From the NCBI GenBank assembly GCA_900320675.1, contig ONTD01000018.1, positions 1-32,123 of the forward strand: a DNA stretch of 32,123 bases, read 5' to 3'. The notes under the pieces are model-generated. The model did no database searches, was not told where the DNA came from, and was given only the letters and a program-made list of their open reading frames with translations. Positions 22,618 to 32,123 of this stretch are shown here, in pieces. Positions within the stretch are counted from its first letter, which is position 1. Each line of letters opens with the position of its first letter. Made by a program: the position numbers and the translations under genes. Origin of the DNA: an uncultured bacterium (GTDB lineage Bacteria; Cyanobacteriota; Vampirovibrionia; Gastranaerophilales; Gastranaerophilaceae).

Positions 22618-25077
22618 CTATGCTTTTATTACCTGTTTAATTCTGTTATTGCTGCTCGCAAACGGAATTTCGTCCTCGTCTTTGATTTCTTGAATTTCTT
22701 CTTTTATATCACTCTTGCTCACGTCATAAGACTTAATTGAGCGTTTTCCGGTAAGTCTTTGCATAAAGTTGTAATAGCCTTTCAAGAAACCGGTAGCATT
22801 ATCCTGTTTTTCTTCCATCTTTAACAACTCATCTCTTGTATGAGCGCCAACCGCAACACCTACTGATTTTCTTGTCAACCATTCACCCATTGTCGTATTA
22901 GTCAGTGTAATCCAAGTCATACCAAATAAAGACTTGTTGTACTGATTTCTGAATGTACTGTTAAACAAGTCAATCAACAATGTCTGATAGAACAACCTTG
23001 AACCTTCTTGAACAAATCTTTCTTTAAATTTAGTTTGAGCACCCTCTACATCGTTACCGTTTGACTTTAACATAACCATATTGTAATTATCAGTCATCAA
23101 GAACCAAAGTGTTGCTGCCGTGGCCGCCGTCTTTGCAAGATTTGACAACTCAGCATTTGAAACGTTTGACATAGTATCCACATTAAATGATTTTAACAAA
23201 TTATCACAAACATAGTCATGGAATTTCTTTGCATCAAAATTCTCTTCCAATGCACGTTTCCCAATATTATCAACGCTTTTTGCCAATGCCTCAACATCAC
23301 CCACTCTGCATAAAAATTGTTTTTGTGTTTCACTCAATTTTTCAGCCGGTGTATTTTTTAATTCTTTAACAAATTTTTCAATATCTCTGGCAAAATCATT
23401 AGTTAAATTTAAATCTTTTTGCATATTTTCTGCAATTACTTTAATTGTTTTTTCATCATTTATCGGCACTTTAACCGTCTTTGGCTGATGAGTAAATGAC
23501 TTAATAGCTTTATCAACTAATCTGTAAGGTAAAGTAACCGTACTCCACGCAAATTTAAACGGAGCAATTACAAAATTTACAAGAGGTTTTACCTTCTTAT
23601 CTCTTGCACCAAGACTTATCGTACCGTCAGCATTCTGTGCATATTTTGAAACTCTTATATAATCTTCTGCAATATCCTCAGAAAATCCGTTTTCTTTTAG
23701 GACTTTTACAATTTCATCAAATTTTGTTTTATCAATCCTGTAGTCATGGATTGTTGTTAATTTATCATACAAGTTTTTAAACGGCTTGAATGATGATTTA
23801 ATTGCATTATCAATTGCACTGACTTTCCTTAATCCTTTTAATGCAAAGCCCGCAGCAATCACACCGGCAGAAGCTTTTGCTAAAGTATCTATTGAAAGTA
23901 ACGGTTTTTGTTGAGCTCTGTTGTCTGTCTTTGCTTTACTTGCAGCTTTAAATGAAGTATCAGGTTTTATATCCTTTTCCGGTGCATTATTCTTTTTATT
24001 TTCTTCCCTTGCTTCTTCCGGAGAAAGGCGTTTTATATGTTTGCCGTTAGAAAGACGTGAAACTGATTCCGTAAACAACGCCGTTAATCCTGTCGTCAAC
24101 ATTATACCGGCATTTGAATTATTCATAACCTTTTGCAACGCACCAAACGTAATCAAAGTTATATAAGCATTTATAAATATACGGCTCATTTCCTGTCTGA
24201 ACCTGATTTTCTTTTCATGTTCCGCTTTATCTTTATTATCATCCATCATTCTTGACAAGTTATATGCATCATTTGCAAGAAACAATGCAGGCGGAATACC
24301 GGAAACAATTCTGTTCAAAGATCGTTCGTGCTTTGTATCATAATTTCCGGTTTTCGGATCAAACATTTTCATTTTTCTTTGAAAAATTGCCGAGCGGATT
24401 TCTTCCTCTGTTTTTCCATCTTTTAATAGCTTTGCTCTCGTTTCGGCAAGACCTCTTAACGCACTTATTTGAGCTTCAATTTTTGACTCAGCACGTAAAC
24501 TCTTCATAAAATCAGAGTTATGAGTTTTCTCAGACCATTTTTTGAACGGCTTAATTTTGCCGACTAAATCTACAACACCGTTCAATATATCTGACGGAAG
24601 GTTCTTTAAAACAAGTCCATCACCAACTAAATGAGGGATGGACTTTTTGTGGAAAATAACTTCGCCTTCTTCAAGAGTTCTGAATAATTGCGGCATTGCA
24701 GGATCAATTTTATCAACAATTTCACCCGTTTTGATGTTAAATATCTCGCCGCCCTTTGCCTCATAGAACATCTTATGAGCAATATTTAATTTGGAAGATG
24801 CTACGTGATTATACAAATCTTCTCCCATATGCCCTAAATTCTTTTTAGCAAAATCTATTAATTCACTCTTTATATATTTATTACTCTTATTTGCACTTGT
24901 ATATAAAAAAGAACCTTTAAATGATAAATCAGTTGAATTATTATTTAAAGGCTCTTTATTTAAACGATTAATTGAAGATAGTGATACCGATTCCATGAGA
25001 GGAAATTTTCTAGGGGATATTAATCCCTCAGTTCGTTTCCTTTGAGGTATGTTAAATTCGGTTTTCCCTATCAACAT
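22618..25077 (-). CDS. Unrecognised 819-aa protein, possibly membrane-associated
   Basis: I do not recognise this protein. Residues 1-60 are a polar, Asn/Ser-rich leader ending near LSFKGSFLY. A basic helical region follows to about 300. Hydrophobic stretches occur at roughly 258-270, 300-340 (INAYITLITFGAL, AGIMLTTGLTALF) and 395-416 (SAGVIAAGFALKGL), then again in the VNFVIAPFKFAW and TAATAATLWFLM segments. Between 345 and 392 is a charged Lys/Glu/Ala linker. The C-terminus is acidic and polar. No enzyme motif, signal peptide or repeat is evident. AAGGA lies 8 nt before the ATG, and the gene has a likely promoter and sits alone after the rpoC2 terminator. Size and composition suggest a lineage-specific protein. 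Confidence 0.87.
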   Translation of the reverse strand: MLIGKTEFNIPQRKRTEGLISPRKFPLMESVSLSSINRLNKEPLNNNSTDLSFKGSFLYTSANKSNKYIKSELIDFAKKNLGHMGEDLYNHVASSKLNIAHKMFYEAKGGEIFNIKTGEIVDKIDPAMPQLFRTLEEGEVIFHKKSIPHLVGDGLVLKNLPSDILNGVVDLVGKIKPFKKWSEKTHNSDFMKSLRAESKIEAQISALRGLAETRAKLLKDGKTEEEIRSAIFQRKMKMFDPKTGNYDTKHERSLNRIVSGIPPALFLANDAYNLSRMMDDNKDKAEHEKKIRFRQEMSRIFINAYITLITFGALQKVMNNSNAGIMLTTGLTALFTESVSRLSNGKHIKRLSPEEAREENKKNNAPEKDIKPDTSFKAASKAKTDNRAQQKPLLSIDTLAKASAGVIAAGFALKGLRKVSAIDNAIKSSFKPFKNLYDKLTTIHDYRIDKTKFDEIVKVLKENGFSEDIAEDYIRVSKYAQNADGTISLGARDKKVKPLVNFVIAPFKFAWSTVTLPYRLVDKAIKSFTHQPKTVKVPINDEKTIKVIAENMQKDLNLTNDFARDIEKFVKELKNTPAEKLSETQKQFLCRVGDVEALAKSVDNIGKRALEENFDAKKFHDYVCDNLLKSFNVDTMSNVSNAELSNLAKTAATAATLWFLMTDNYNMVMLKSNGNDVEGAQTKFKERFVQEGSRLFYQTLLIDLFNSTFRNQYNKSLFGMTWITLTNTTMGEWLTRKSVGVAVGAHTRDELLKMEEKQDNATGFLKGYYNFMQRLTGKRSIKSYDVSKSDIKEEIQEIKDEDEIPFASSNNRIKQVIKA

Positions 25078-25106
25078 TTTCTGTTCCTTCCAAGTTTCTT
25101 ATGCTA

Positions 25107-25134
25107 TTTTTAACCGAATATAAAATTTTGGCAA
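25107..25134 (-). promoter_or_regulatory. Candidate promoter of the 819-aa gene
   Basis: On the - strand TTGCCA (25134-25129), a 16-bp spacer and TAAAAA (25112-25107). The -35 is good and the -10 is weak. The position just downstream of the rpoC2 terminator and about 30 bp before the start codon is right for this gene. Confidence 0.45.
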
Positions 25135-25189
25135 GCCCATGACAGAAAAAAATTTACACATGTTTACAAAACTATTAATATTGTAGTAT

Positions 25190-25219
25190 AAAAAAGGCGA
25201 CGCCAAATTGCGCCGCCTT
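25190..25219 (-). terminator. Terminator of the rpoB-rpoC1-rpoC2 operon
   Basis: On the - strand AAGGCGGCGC pairs with GCGTCGCCTT (one G-T wobble) around a 6-nt loop, then a T-run. This is the most GC-rich hairpin in the window and lies about 20 bp after the rpoC2 stop. Confidence 0.93.
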
Positions 25220-25240
25220 ATTATTGTATGTATCCTTTGA

Positions 25241-28200
25241 TTATTCAACAATACCGTTATCATCAATAGTCAAGTCAGGAGCCCCAAACATACCTTCGAT
25301 TTCTTCCAAAATCGCAGATGGTTTTCTTGCTTGATTTCTCTGAGCAACAGCACGTTTTCTCGCTTCACGTTCTTTTTCTTCGTTTGCATTTGACAAGTGA
25401 TGGAATCCTGTACCTGCCGGTATCAAACGACCTATAATAACGTTTTCTTTCAAACCTCTCAACATATCTTTCTTACCGTCAACCGCAGCTTCAGTAAGAA
25501 TTCTTGTTGTTTCTTGGAATGATGCTGCCGAAATAAAGCTTTCGGTGTTCAAAGAAGCTTTTGTAATACCTAACAACATGTATTCACAAGTTGCCTTAGT
25601 ACCGCCATTCTTTTCTACCTCTGCATTTTCTTTTTCGAACAGTTGAACTTCTACAAGTTCTCCAGGAAGAAGTTTAGTATCCCCAGCATCAACAACTTTA
25701 ACCTTTTTAGTCATTTGACGGACGATAATTTCAACGTGTTTATCTGCAATTTCTACACCCTGAGAACGGTATACACGCTGTACTTCATCTACCAAATACT
25801 GCTGAGCAGCTTCCGGACCGCAAAGTCTGATTACATCATGCGGATTTAAAGGACCTGAAGTTAAAGGTTGACCTTTAGTGATTTTTTCTTTGTTATTTAC
25901 GATAATATTTGCATCGATTGCATATTTGATTTCAGTTCTGCCGTTGTCATTTACTAAGAACAATCTTGGCAAATCTTCATCAGTATCAATTTCAGCTATA
26001 CCGTCTTCTTCTGCTAAGATAGCACAATCTTTAGGCTTACGACCTTCAAGAAGTTCTTCTACTCTCGGCAAACCTTGAACGATATCACCGGTTTTCTGTC
26101 TTTCATACACAAGAGATGCTATCATATCACCCCTAAGTACCAATGCTCCGAGTTCAACAAGCAACATTGTACCAGGGCTTACCAAATAAGGACGACCTTT
26201 TCTTATTATTACTTCACCCTTATTTACTCCGATAACCTGACCGGAAGCGGTTGACTTGTCACCCTTATCAGAAATTACATCATCAATTTTAACAAAATCA
26301 CCTTTTTTAACTTTTGCTTTACCTGAAACTTTTACTTTTGCTTCATATGTTTCACTGGTTAACAATAATCTTCTTGTTTCCGATTCATTATCGTGAATTG
26401 ATGCTACACCATCATTCACTGAAAGAACTTGAGTCTTAGCAATTGGAGTTTTTGCATCAATTACTTCTCCGTCTTTTACCAACAATTCTGTCTGTAAAGA
26501 TGAAGCTAATTTTGAATTACTTTCTTGTTCACGACGAACAATTAAGTTTTCCAAAACTACAATTCTCAAATTGTTGCTGCTATCGAGTTCAACCATACCT
26601 TTAAGGTGTGACAAATACCCTTGCATTTGAAGAACCAAACTTGTTCTTGTAATAGTAGAACCGTCAAGGTTACGAACTCTCGCACCATCCTTGTATTGTA
26701 ATTGAGTTACAGGAACTATATCAATCAATTCATCTGTTGTATTAAATTTAATTGAAACTTCCTTTTGATCAACATTCAATACTTGAACAGGTCTTACCAA
26801 AATTTGAATTGGCTGATTTGAAATACTATCTTCGTCTAAATTCAAAGTAGTATCCAACTCTTCATCCAAATCATCGATAGCAATATCATCCATTGATGAA
26901 TCCATAATTGTAACGATTGATGTTTCTTTTGCTTTTACGCCATCTGCAATTACGGTACCTTTCTTAACCACTTCACCTTCATCAACCTTTAATGCACCAA
27001 CATTAGGAAGTGAATGGATTTCTCCAGGTCTTACCGTAATTTCATGTATTACGTCATTATACTCTTTGAATTCTACAATACCGTCGATATGGCAATATAC
27101 ATCTTTTACCACCTCTGTACCGGCAGTAACAAATGTTCCGTTTTCAACCATCTTCAATGATGAATCTTTTGAAATCTGGTGAATTTCTTCCGGAATAAAT
27201 ACTACCGAACCCGGTTTTGTAATAATTTGATTTTCGTCAACTTCAACATCAACGTATCTGATTTCACCGGATGAGGTAACCGCACAATCATCATCGATTA
27301 ATTCGGCGATAATCATACCGTTTTCTACCGGAGTATCAACAGGCGCTTTTACGATATATTTTTCACCTGTCTTTTTAACTGTCCAGATTTGTTCCTTCTT
27401 AGTTTGTTCAAATGTAGCATTTTCAGGTGCCAAAGAAGCAATTACAATAGTAATTTCCTTACCTTGAACAATCTTCTTAATCTTCTTACCTTCAAATTTT
27501 ACATCTTCAACGACAAGGTCTTCACCGAAACGGACTTCCCCGCCATGTTCAGAAATTGTCAAAGTTTCAGCCAATTTCTCACCTGACTTAATAGCTTGTC
27601 CGTCTTTTACAAGAACTTTGGATCCGCCAGGAAGGTTATATACATCACCGCCTAATACCCAAATAACGCCTTGTTTATTAGTTGTTCTTGAAATATTACC
27701 TTGTCTGTCTTTCTTTTCATCAGCTACGAAATCTTCAAATATTACTTCACCTGATAAATCAGTCGTAATATCTTTTGTAGCCTTTTCTGTCAAACGGGAA
27801 CCGTCTCCCTGTGATACCGGTTCATAAGTTGCAAGTTTGAATCCCTTGTCAACCTTCATGCCGTTTTCAAAAAATACCGTAGAACCTGCCGGAATATGAT
27901 ATTTTTCAGTCTTCTTGGAGCCTTTAATCTCAATATCAGCTTCATAGTTAGAAATTCTAACTACATCACCATGACGGGTTCTGAATTCTCTTGTTTTAAC
28001 ATTTGAAACGACTTCACCTGCAATAGCAGCTTCAACTGTCTTCATTGCACCTGAACCTTTGAATACACCACCTGTGTGGAATGTTCTCATGGTCAACTGG
28101 GTACCAGGTTCACCGATTGATTGAGCTGCAATAATACCGATTGCTTCTCCGATATCAACAAGCTTTTGAGTTGTCATAGCCCAACCGTAACATTTTTGAC

Positions 28201-29119
28201 AAATACCGTATTCAAGACCGCAAGTTAAACCTGAACGAACTTTCAATCCGTTTTCATTCAATTTATCTTGATTTAATCTTGAAATCTTTCTGATATCTTT
28301 TCTGTCCATCGTTGTACCGTTTGCAACTATAACGTTACCGTTTTCATCAACTATATCTTGAGCAATCGTTCTGCCCAGTAATCTATCGATCAACGGAACA
28401 ATAATTGTATCACCGTCTTTAATCGGTTTCATATTGATATATTTATCTGTATGGCAGTCATCAGCTCTGATAATAACATCTTGAGCAACGTCAACCAAAC
28501 GTCTTGTCAAATATCCTGAGTCAGCTGTTTTCAACGCAGTATCTACAAGACCTTTTCTTGCACCGTATGATGAAATGATGTACTCTGTAACGGATAGACC
28601 TTCTTTAAAGTTAGCCTTAATCGGCAAGTCGATAATTTGTCCCTGTGCATCAGCCATCAAACCACGCATACCAACTAACTGTGATACCTGTGATAAGTTA
28701 CCTCTCGCACCGGAGAACGCCATCATATATACCGGATTTAATCTGTCAAAGTTATCAACAACACTTGATGTTAACTTTGCAGTAGTTTCGGACCAAGTGT
28801 CTATAACCTTGGTATATCTTTCAACTTCGGTGATTTCACCTTTTAAATATCTGTTTGTTGATTTTTCAATCTCAACTTCGGCTTCTTTTAACAGTTCTTT
28901 CTTTACTTCAGGCACCTGCAAATCCGCAATAGAAATTGTTGTACCTGATTTGGTTGCATACTTGTAACCAAGGTTTTTCAAACTGTTAGCCAATTCCGCA
29001 GTTGTAGCACCACCAAACTCCAAATACATCTGAGATAAAAATTGGTTTAACGCCTTTTTATCCATCTGTTTGTTTATGAAGTCAAGTGTTTTCTTTGAAT
29101 TAGTATAAGTTGTTTCCAT
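25241..29119 (-). CDS. rpoC2: RNA polymerase beta' subunit, C-terminal part (RpoC2)
   Basis: The C-terminal portion of beta', encoded separately as in cyanobacteria. The 1292-aa protein (numbered from ATG 29119) has the second zinc site (Cys222, Cys300, Cys307, Cys310), the bridge-helix/trigger-loop region GEAIGIIAAQSIGEPGTQLTMRTFHTGG ending near 351, and the late conserved block QGLPRVEELLEGRKPKD near 1010. The roughly 650 residues between them match the position and size of the cyanobacterial SI3 insertion, with many short repeats of the type VKxGxxI (sandwich-barrel hybrid motifs). I place the start at METTYTN because GAGGA precedes it by 8 nt; an ATG at 29134 overlaps that site. It follows rpoC1 after about 43 bp. 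Confidence 0.96.
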   Translation of the reverse strand: METTYTNSKKTLDFINKQMDKKALNQFLSQMYLEFGGATTAELANSLKNLGYKYATKSGTTISIADLQVPEVKKELLKEAEVEIEKSTNRYLKGEITEVERYTKVIDTWSETTAKLTSSVVDNFDRLNPVYMMAFSGARGNLSQVSQLVGMRGLMADAQGQIIDLPIKANFKEGLSVTEYIISSYGARKGLVDTALKTADSGYLTRRLVDVAQDVIIRADDCHTDKYINMKPIKDGDTIIVPLIDRLLGRTIAQDIVDENGNVIVANGTTMDRKDIRKISRLNQDKLNENGLKVRSGLTCGLEYGICQKCYGWAMTTQKLVDIGEAIGIIAAQSIGEPGTQLTMRTFHTGGVFKGSGAMKTVEAAIAGEVVSNVKTREFRTRHGDVVRISNYEADIEIKGSKKTEKYHIPAGSTVFFENGMKVDKGFKLATYEPVSQGDGSRLTEKATKDITTDLSGEVIFEDFVADEKKDRQGNISRTTNKQGVIWVLGGDVYNLPGGSKVLVKDGQAIKSGEKLAETLTISEHGGEVRFGEDLVVEDVKFEGKKIKKIVQGKEITIVIASLAPENATFEQTKKEQIWTVKKTGEKYIVKAPVDTPVENGMIIAELIDDDCAVTSSGEIRYVDVEVDENQIITKPGSVVFIPEEIHQISKDSSLKMVENGTFVTAGTEVVKDVYCHIDGIVEFKEYNDVIHEITVRPGEIHSLPNVGALKVDEGEVVKKGTVIADGVKAKETSIVTIMDSSMDDIAIDDLDEELDTTLNLDEDSISNQPIQILVRPVQVLNVDQKEVSIKFNTTDELIDIVPVTQLQYKDGARVRNLDGSTITRTSLVLQMQGYLSHLKGMVELDSSNNLRIVVLENLIVRREQESNSKLASSLQTELLVKDGEVIDAKTPIAKTQVLSVNDGVASIHDNESETRRLLLTSETYEAKVKVSGKAKVKKGDFVKIDDVISDKGDKSTASGQVIGVNKGEVIIRKGRPYLVSPGTMLLVELGALVLRGDMIASLVYERQKTGDIVQGLPRVEELLEGRKPKDCAILAEEDGIAEIDTDEDLPRLFLVNDNGRTEIKYAIDANIIVNNKEKITKGQPLTSGPLNPHDVIRLCGPEAAQQYLVDEVQRVYRSQGVEIADKHVEIIVRQMTKKVKVVDAGDTKLLPGELVEVQLFEKENAEVEKNGGTKATCEYMLLGITKASLNTESFISAASFQETTRILTEAAVDGKKDMLRGLKENVIIGRLIPAGTGFHHLSNANEEKEREARKRAVAQRNQARKPSAILEEIEGMFGAPDLTIDDNGIVE

Positions 29120-29162
29120 TCTATATTTCCTCAATTTAATTTCTTTTATACATTCACTTGAG

Positions 29163-30881
29163 TTAAGCAGACAAAGCGATTGCTTTTCTTACTGTTTCGT
29201 TGAATATAATTCTACCAACGGTAGTTTCTATTCTTTCACCTTTTTCATCTCTTACGACAATCTTGTCGTGAAGCTCGATTACGCCAACTTCTAACGCTGA
29301 AATAGCGTCTTGGAAGTTGTAGAAGTAACCTTTTACAGGCATTTCAGGATTTTTAATAATAGTTAAGTAATACATACCCAAGACCATATCCTGAGATGGA
29401 GTAATAATCGGTTTACCTGTTGCCGGAGCAAGAATATTATTTGTTGCTAACATCAACATTCTGGCTTCAGTTTGAGCTTCAATAGAAAGCGGCACGTGGA
29501 CTGCCATCTGGTCGCCGTCAAAGTCTGCGTTGAACGCTGTACATACCAACGGATGAAGTTGAATTGCACGACCTTCTACAAGCTTTGGTTCAAATGCCTG
29601 AATACCAAGTCTGTGAAGGGTTGGAGCACGGTTCAATAATACCGGATGTCCGTCGATTACTTCTTCTAATATATCCCATACTATTGCTTCCGAACGTTCA
29701 ATCTTCTTCTTTGCAGATTTAATATTTTGAACGTATCCTCTTTCAATTAATTTATTTACAACAAAAGGTTTAAACAGTTCAATAGCCATTTCTTTTGGCA
29801 AACCGCACTGATTCAAGCTCAATTGAGGACCTACAACGATTACTGAACGACCTGAGTAGTCTACACGTTTACCAAGCAAGTTCTGTCTGAAACGACCTTG
29901 TTTACCTTCTATAATATTAGATAATGATTTCAACGCTCTGTTATTAGGTCCGACAACCGTTCTGCCTCTTCTGCCGTTATCGATAAGAGCATCCACCGCT
30001 TCTTGAAGCATTCTCTTTTCATTTCTTACGATAATTTCAGGAGCGCCCATTTCCAATAATCTTTGTAAACGGTTATTTCTGTTGATTACACGTCTGTACA
30101 AATCATTCAAATCTGATGTTGCAAAACGTCCGCCATCCAATTGAACCATAGGTCTCAAATCCGGAGGAGTTACAGGAAGTACATCCATTACCATCCAAGT
30201 AGGATCTGTTTCCGATGAAATCAACGAATCTAATAATCTTAATCTCTTTATTAATTTAGATTTTCTTTGAACAGAAGTTACGCCTTCATTTAATTCGGCT
30301 CTCATTTCTTCTGCCATTTTCTTAATATCAAGCTCGCCAAGCAATTCTTTAATTGCTTCTGCACCGATACCTACTTTTAATGCACTGTCTTCGTGTTCAA
30401 CCATGTAATCTTCATATTCTTCTTCGCTCAATAATTGAAGCTTTTTGAATTCTGAATCTGCAGGATCAATTACTACGTAGTTATTAAAGTAGATAACTTG
30501 TTCCAAATCTTTCAAAGTCATATCTAACAATAAGCCAAGATATGAAGGAATACCTTTCAAAAACCAGATATGAGAAACAGGAGCTGCCAATTTGATGTGT
30601 CCCATTCTTTGACGTCTGACTTTTGAATCTGTAACTTCAACACCGCAGCGTTCGCAGATAATACCTTTATGACGAACTCTTTTATATTTACCGCAATAGC
30701 ATTCCCAATCTTTTGATGGTCCAAAAATTCTTTCGCAGAATAAACCATCTCTTTCAGGTTTCAATGTACGGTAGTTGATTGTTTCCGGCTTAGTAACTTC
30801 ACCGTAGGACCATTTCAAAATCCTTTCCGGCGACGCTATACTAATTCGTATATAGTCAAAATAATCAATACTTGTTGACAT
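29163..30881 (-). CDS. rpoC1: RNA polymerase gamma subunit (RpoC1)
   Basis: The N-terminal part of beta', a separate 572-aa gene as in cyanobacteria. The first zinc ribbon is complete (C61, C63, C76, C79). The catalytic NADFDGDQM at 451-459 supplies the three Asp residues that hold the active-site magnesium. [21 protein letters not shown] and [16 protein letters not shown] are intact. It ends ([12 protein letters not shown]) about where the family splits. AGGAG lies 11 nt before the ATG, a longer gap than usual. Between rpoB and rpoC2, with 141 bp of non-coding sequence to rpoB. Confidence 0.97.
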   Translation of the reverse strand: MSTSIDYFDYIRISIASPERILKWSYGEVTKPETINYRTLKPERDGLFCERIFGPSKDWECYCGKYKRVRHKGIICERCGVEVTDSKVRRQRMGHIKLAAPVSHIWFLKGIPSYLGLLLDMTLKDLEQVIYFNNYVVIDPADSEFKKLQLLSEEEYEDYMVEHEDSALKVGIGAEAIKELLGELDIKKMAEEMRAELNEGVTSVQRKSKLIKRLRLLDSLISSETDPTWMVMDVLPVTPPDLRPMVQLDGGRFATSDLNDLYRRVINRNNRLQRLLEMGAPEIIVRNEKRMLQEAVDALIDNGRRGRTVVGPNNRALKSLSNIIEGKQGRFRQNLLGKRVDYSGRSVIVVGPQLSLNQCGLPKEMAIELFKPFVVNKLIERGYVQNIKSAKKKIERSEAIVWDILEEVIDGHPVLLNRAPTLHRLGIQAFEPKLVEGRAIQLHPLVCTAFNADFDGDQMAVHVPLSIEAQTEARMLMLATNNILAPATGKPIITPSQDMVLGMYYLTIIKNPEMPVKGYFYNFQDAISALEVGVIELHDKIVVRDEKGERIETTVGRIIFNETVRKAIALSA

Positions 30882-30932
30882 TTTTATTTTTTCTCCTTTT
30901 ATTGTTCTAAGGTCTTATGAATGTATAAACCG

Positions 30933-30948
30933 TTTTACATTTGTAAAA
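30933..30948. repeat. Inverted repeat in the rpoC1 leader
   Basis: TTTTACA (30933-30939) and TGTAAAA (30942-30948) form a perfect inverted repeat around TT, about 50-65 bp before the rpoC1 ATG. A very similar palindrome overlaps the GH57 -35 box (22602-22613). Given the high AT content this could be chance. Confidence 0.3.
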
Positions 30949-30986
30949 ACTTATTCACTTTATCACTCAATAACCTATTCACTTTA
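30948..30986. repeat. Direct repeat between rpoB and rpoC1
   Basis: AACTTATTCACTTTA (30948-30962) and AACCTATTCACTTTA (30972-30986) are identical at 14 of 15 positions and offset by 24 bp. They lie in the non-coding spacer between rpoB and rpoC1. Function is unknown. Confidence 0.55.
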
Positions 30987-30996
30987 CCATTTGCTT

Positions 30997-31016
30997 CGGG
31001 GAATTGAAATTCCCCG
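30997..31016 (-). promoter_or_regulatory. Hairpin directly after rpoB
   Basis: CGGGGAAT (30997-31004) and ATTCCCCG (31009-31016) form a perfect GC-capped stem with a 4-nt loop, starting about 7 nt after the rpoB stop on the transcript. No T-run follows, so it is not a standard terminator. It may protect or process the rpoB-rpoC1 mRNA. Confidence 0.5.
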
Positions 31017-31022
31017 TACAAA

Positions 31023-32123
31023 TTACATATCTCCGAAGGTTGTCGGTGTTTCGAAGAAATTGATATTTAACAATTCCGAATCAATATCAGAAAGCGTTCT
31101 TTTTGGAGCTGACTTTCTCATATCATCCATATCTGTCATCAAATCAACTTCGGCACCGTCTTTCTTCGCTACCGTAATATCCAAACCGATACTTTGTAAT
31201 TCTCTTACAAGTACCTTAAATGACTCAGGAATACCCGGTCTTGGAATATTATCACCTTTAACGATTGCTTCGTAAGCTCTGTTACGTCCGTTTACATCAT
31301 CGGATTTAATAGTCAACATTTCCTGCAATGTATACGCAGCACCATAAGCTTCCAAAGCCCAAACTTCCATTTCACCGAATCTCTGTCCGCCGAACTGAGC
31401 TTTACCGCCTAAAGGTTGTTGTGTAACTAATGAGTAAGGACCTGTACTTCTTGCGTGAATCTTATCATCAACAAGGTGAACAAGTTTTAAGATATAAGAA
31501 AGACCAACAGCAACCGGTCTATCGAACGGTTCACCGGTTCTTCCGTCTATCAACGTTACCTTACCGTCTTCGTTAACCCAATCAAAGCCTGATTCTTTAA
31601 TACCTTTGATAAGCTCTGCCTTTGTAGCTTTTTCAGAAGTATTATCGCCGTATCTTTCATCGAAAGAAGGAGCTTCATAGTGGTTACCTGTCAAGTATGC
31701 AGCCAAACCTAATAACAATTCATAAGTCTGACCAACATTCATACGTGAAGGAACACCAAGTGGGTTCAATACGATATCTACAGGAGTACCGTTAGGTAAG
31801 AACGGCATATCTTCTCTAGGAAGAATCCTTGATACAATACCTTTGTTACCATGACGTCCTGAAAGTTTATCACCGACAGAAACTTTACGTTTTTGTGCAA
31901 TATAAACCCTGATTACGGTATTTGCTCCAGGAGGTAATTCATCACCTTTTTCTCTGTCAAATACCTTAACGTCGATAACTCTGCCGCCTTCACCGTGAGG
32001 AACTCTTAATGAATTATCTTTTACATCTCTTGCTTTTTCCGCAAAAATTGCTCTCAACAATTTTTCTTCAGGCGGATGTTCGGATTCACCCTTAGGTGTA
32101 ACCTTACCAACAAGAATATCGTC
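31023..32123 (-). CDS. rpoB: RNA polymerase beta subunit, C-terminal third (partial)
   Basis: The 3' 366 codons of rpoB; the frame is open to the window edge (first residues [14 protein letters not shown]), so the 5' part lies outside. Beta landmarks include [45 protein letters not shown] and [25 protein letters not shown], which carry lysines and arginines near the active site and the clamp-contacting C-terminus. A TTG at 32060 could be taken for a start but is internal. First visible gene of the polymerase operon. Without the 5' half the rifampicin-binding region cannot be inspected. Confidence 0.97.
   Translation of the reverse strand, partial: DDILVGKVTPKGESEHPPEEKLLRAIFAEKARDVKDNSLRVPHGEGGRVIDVKVFDREKGDELPPGANTVIRVYIAQKRKVSVGDKLSGRHGNKGIVSRILPREDMPFLPNGTPVDIVLNPLGVPSRMNVGQTYELLLGLAAYLTGNHYEAPSFDERYGDNTSEKATKAELIKGIKESGFDWVNEDGKVTLIDGRTGEPFDRPVAVGLSYILKLVHLVDDKIHARSTGPYSLVTQQPLGGKAQFGGQRFGEMEVWALEAYGAAYTLQEMLTIKSDDVNGRNRAYEAIVKGDNIPRPGIPESFKVLVRELQSIGLDITVAKKDGAEVDLMTDMDDMRKSAPKRTLSDIDSELLNINFFETPTTFGDM

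Noticed and set aside
28575-28967. 130-aa ORF on the + strand inside rpoC2
   Set aside because: It is antisense to a highly conserved part of RpoC2 and has no recognisable features; the same holds for the other antisense ORFs across the large genes.
31023-32060. rpoB-like gene starting at TTG 32060
   Set aside because: The frame stays open to the window edge with RpoB-like sequence, so this is the truncated 3' part of rpoB and not a shorter gene.
1-32123. tRNA, rRNA, CRISPR, insertion sequences or defence systems
   Set aside because: I looked through the intergenic regions and the unknown ORFs and saw no cloverleaf, regular repeat array, transposase or defence-type domain.

Overview
This window looks like a core-genome segment of a low-GC, diderm, non-photosynthetic relative of the cyanobacteria, most likely the Vampirovibrionia/Melainabacteria (Gastranaerophilales-like). 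The main evidence is RNA polymerase: the beta' subunit is split into rpoC1 (gamma) and rpoC2 (beta'), as in cyanobacteria. rpoC2 also carries an insertion of about 650 residues between the two halves of its trigger-loop region. A very long AsmA/YhdP-like envelope protein and an RseP-type site-2 protease fit a two-membrane envelope. The lineage call is inference; no photosynthesis gene or rRNA is present to confirm it.

Layout: 1-3.8 kb, + strand: uvrC, apparently leaderless and lacking the C-terminal HhH domain, then an Na+/alanine-glycine symporter coupled to a small ACT-domain protein. 3.8-4.1 kb, - strand: a small zinc-ribbon protein. 4.3-5.1 kb, +: prmC. 5.2-9.1 kb, -: a run transcribed in the order stand-alone AICAR transformylase, dCMP deaminase, spermidine synthase, RseP. 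9.2-11.0 kb, +: an unrecognised coiled-coil protein, then trpS. 11.1 kb, -: a ribbon-helix-helix regulator with a candidate operator. 11.5-15.1 kb, +: the tight operon pyrH-frr-cdsA-rnc-rpe, with one-base TAATG overlaps at frr/cdsA and cdsA/rnc. 15.1-19.5 kb, -: the AsmA-like giant. 19.65-20.3 kb, +: a possible 54-aa ORF and leaderless ruvC. 20.3-22.6 kb, -: a GH57 glycosidase. 22.6-25.1 kb, -: an unrecognised 819-aa protein. 25.2-32.1 kb, -: the rpoB-rpoC1-rpoC2 operon, with rpoB cut by the window edge.

Most genes are housekeeping: transcription, translation (RRF, PrmC, TrpRS), DNA repair (UvrC, RuvC), nucleotide and polyamine metabolism, phospholipid synthesis and envelope maintenance. I saw no rRNA, tRNA, CRISPR array, insertion sequence, prophage or recognisable defence system. 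The points most worth a second look are the two unrecognised proteins, the UvrC without HhH, the cluster of apparently leaderless promoters, the purine gene whose ribosome-binding site lies in a hairpin, and several palindromes near promoters. Apart from the partly filled 19,529-19,856 interval, which is described under the small ORF and the ruvC and AsmA promoters, no gene-free stretch exceeds 300 bases.
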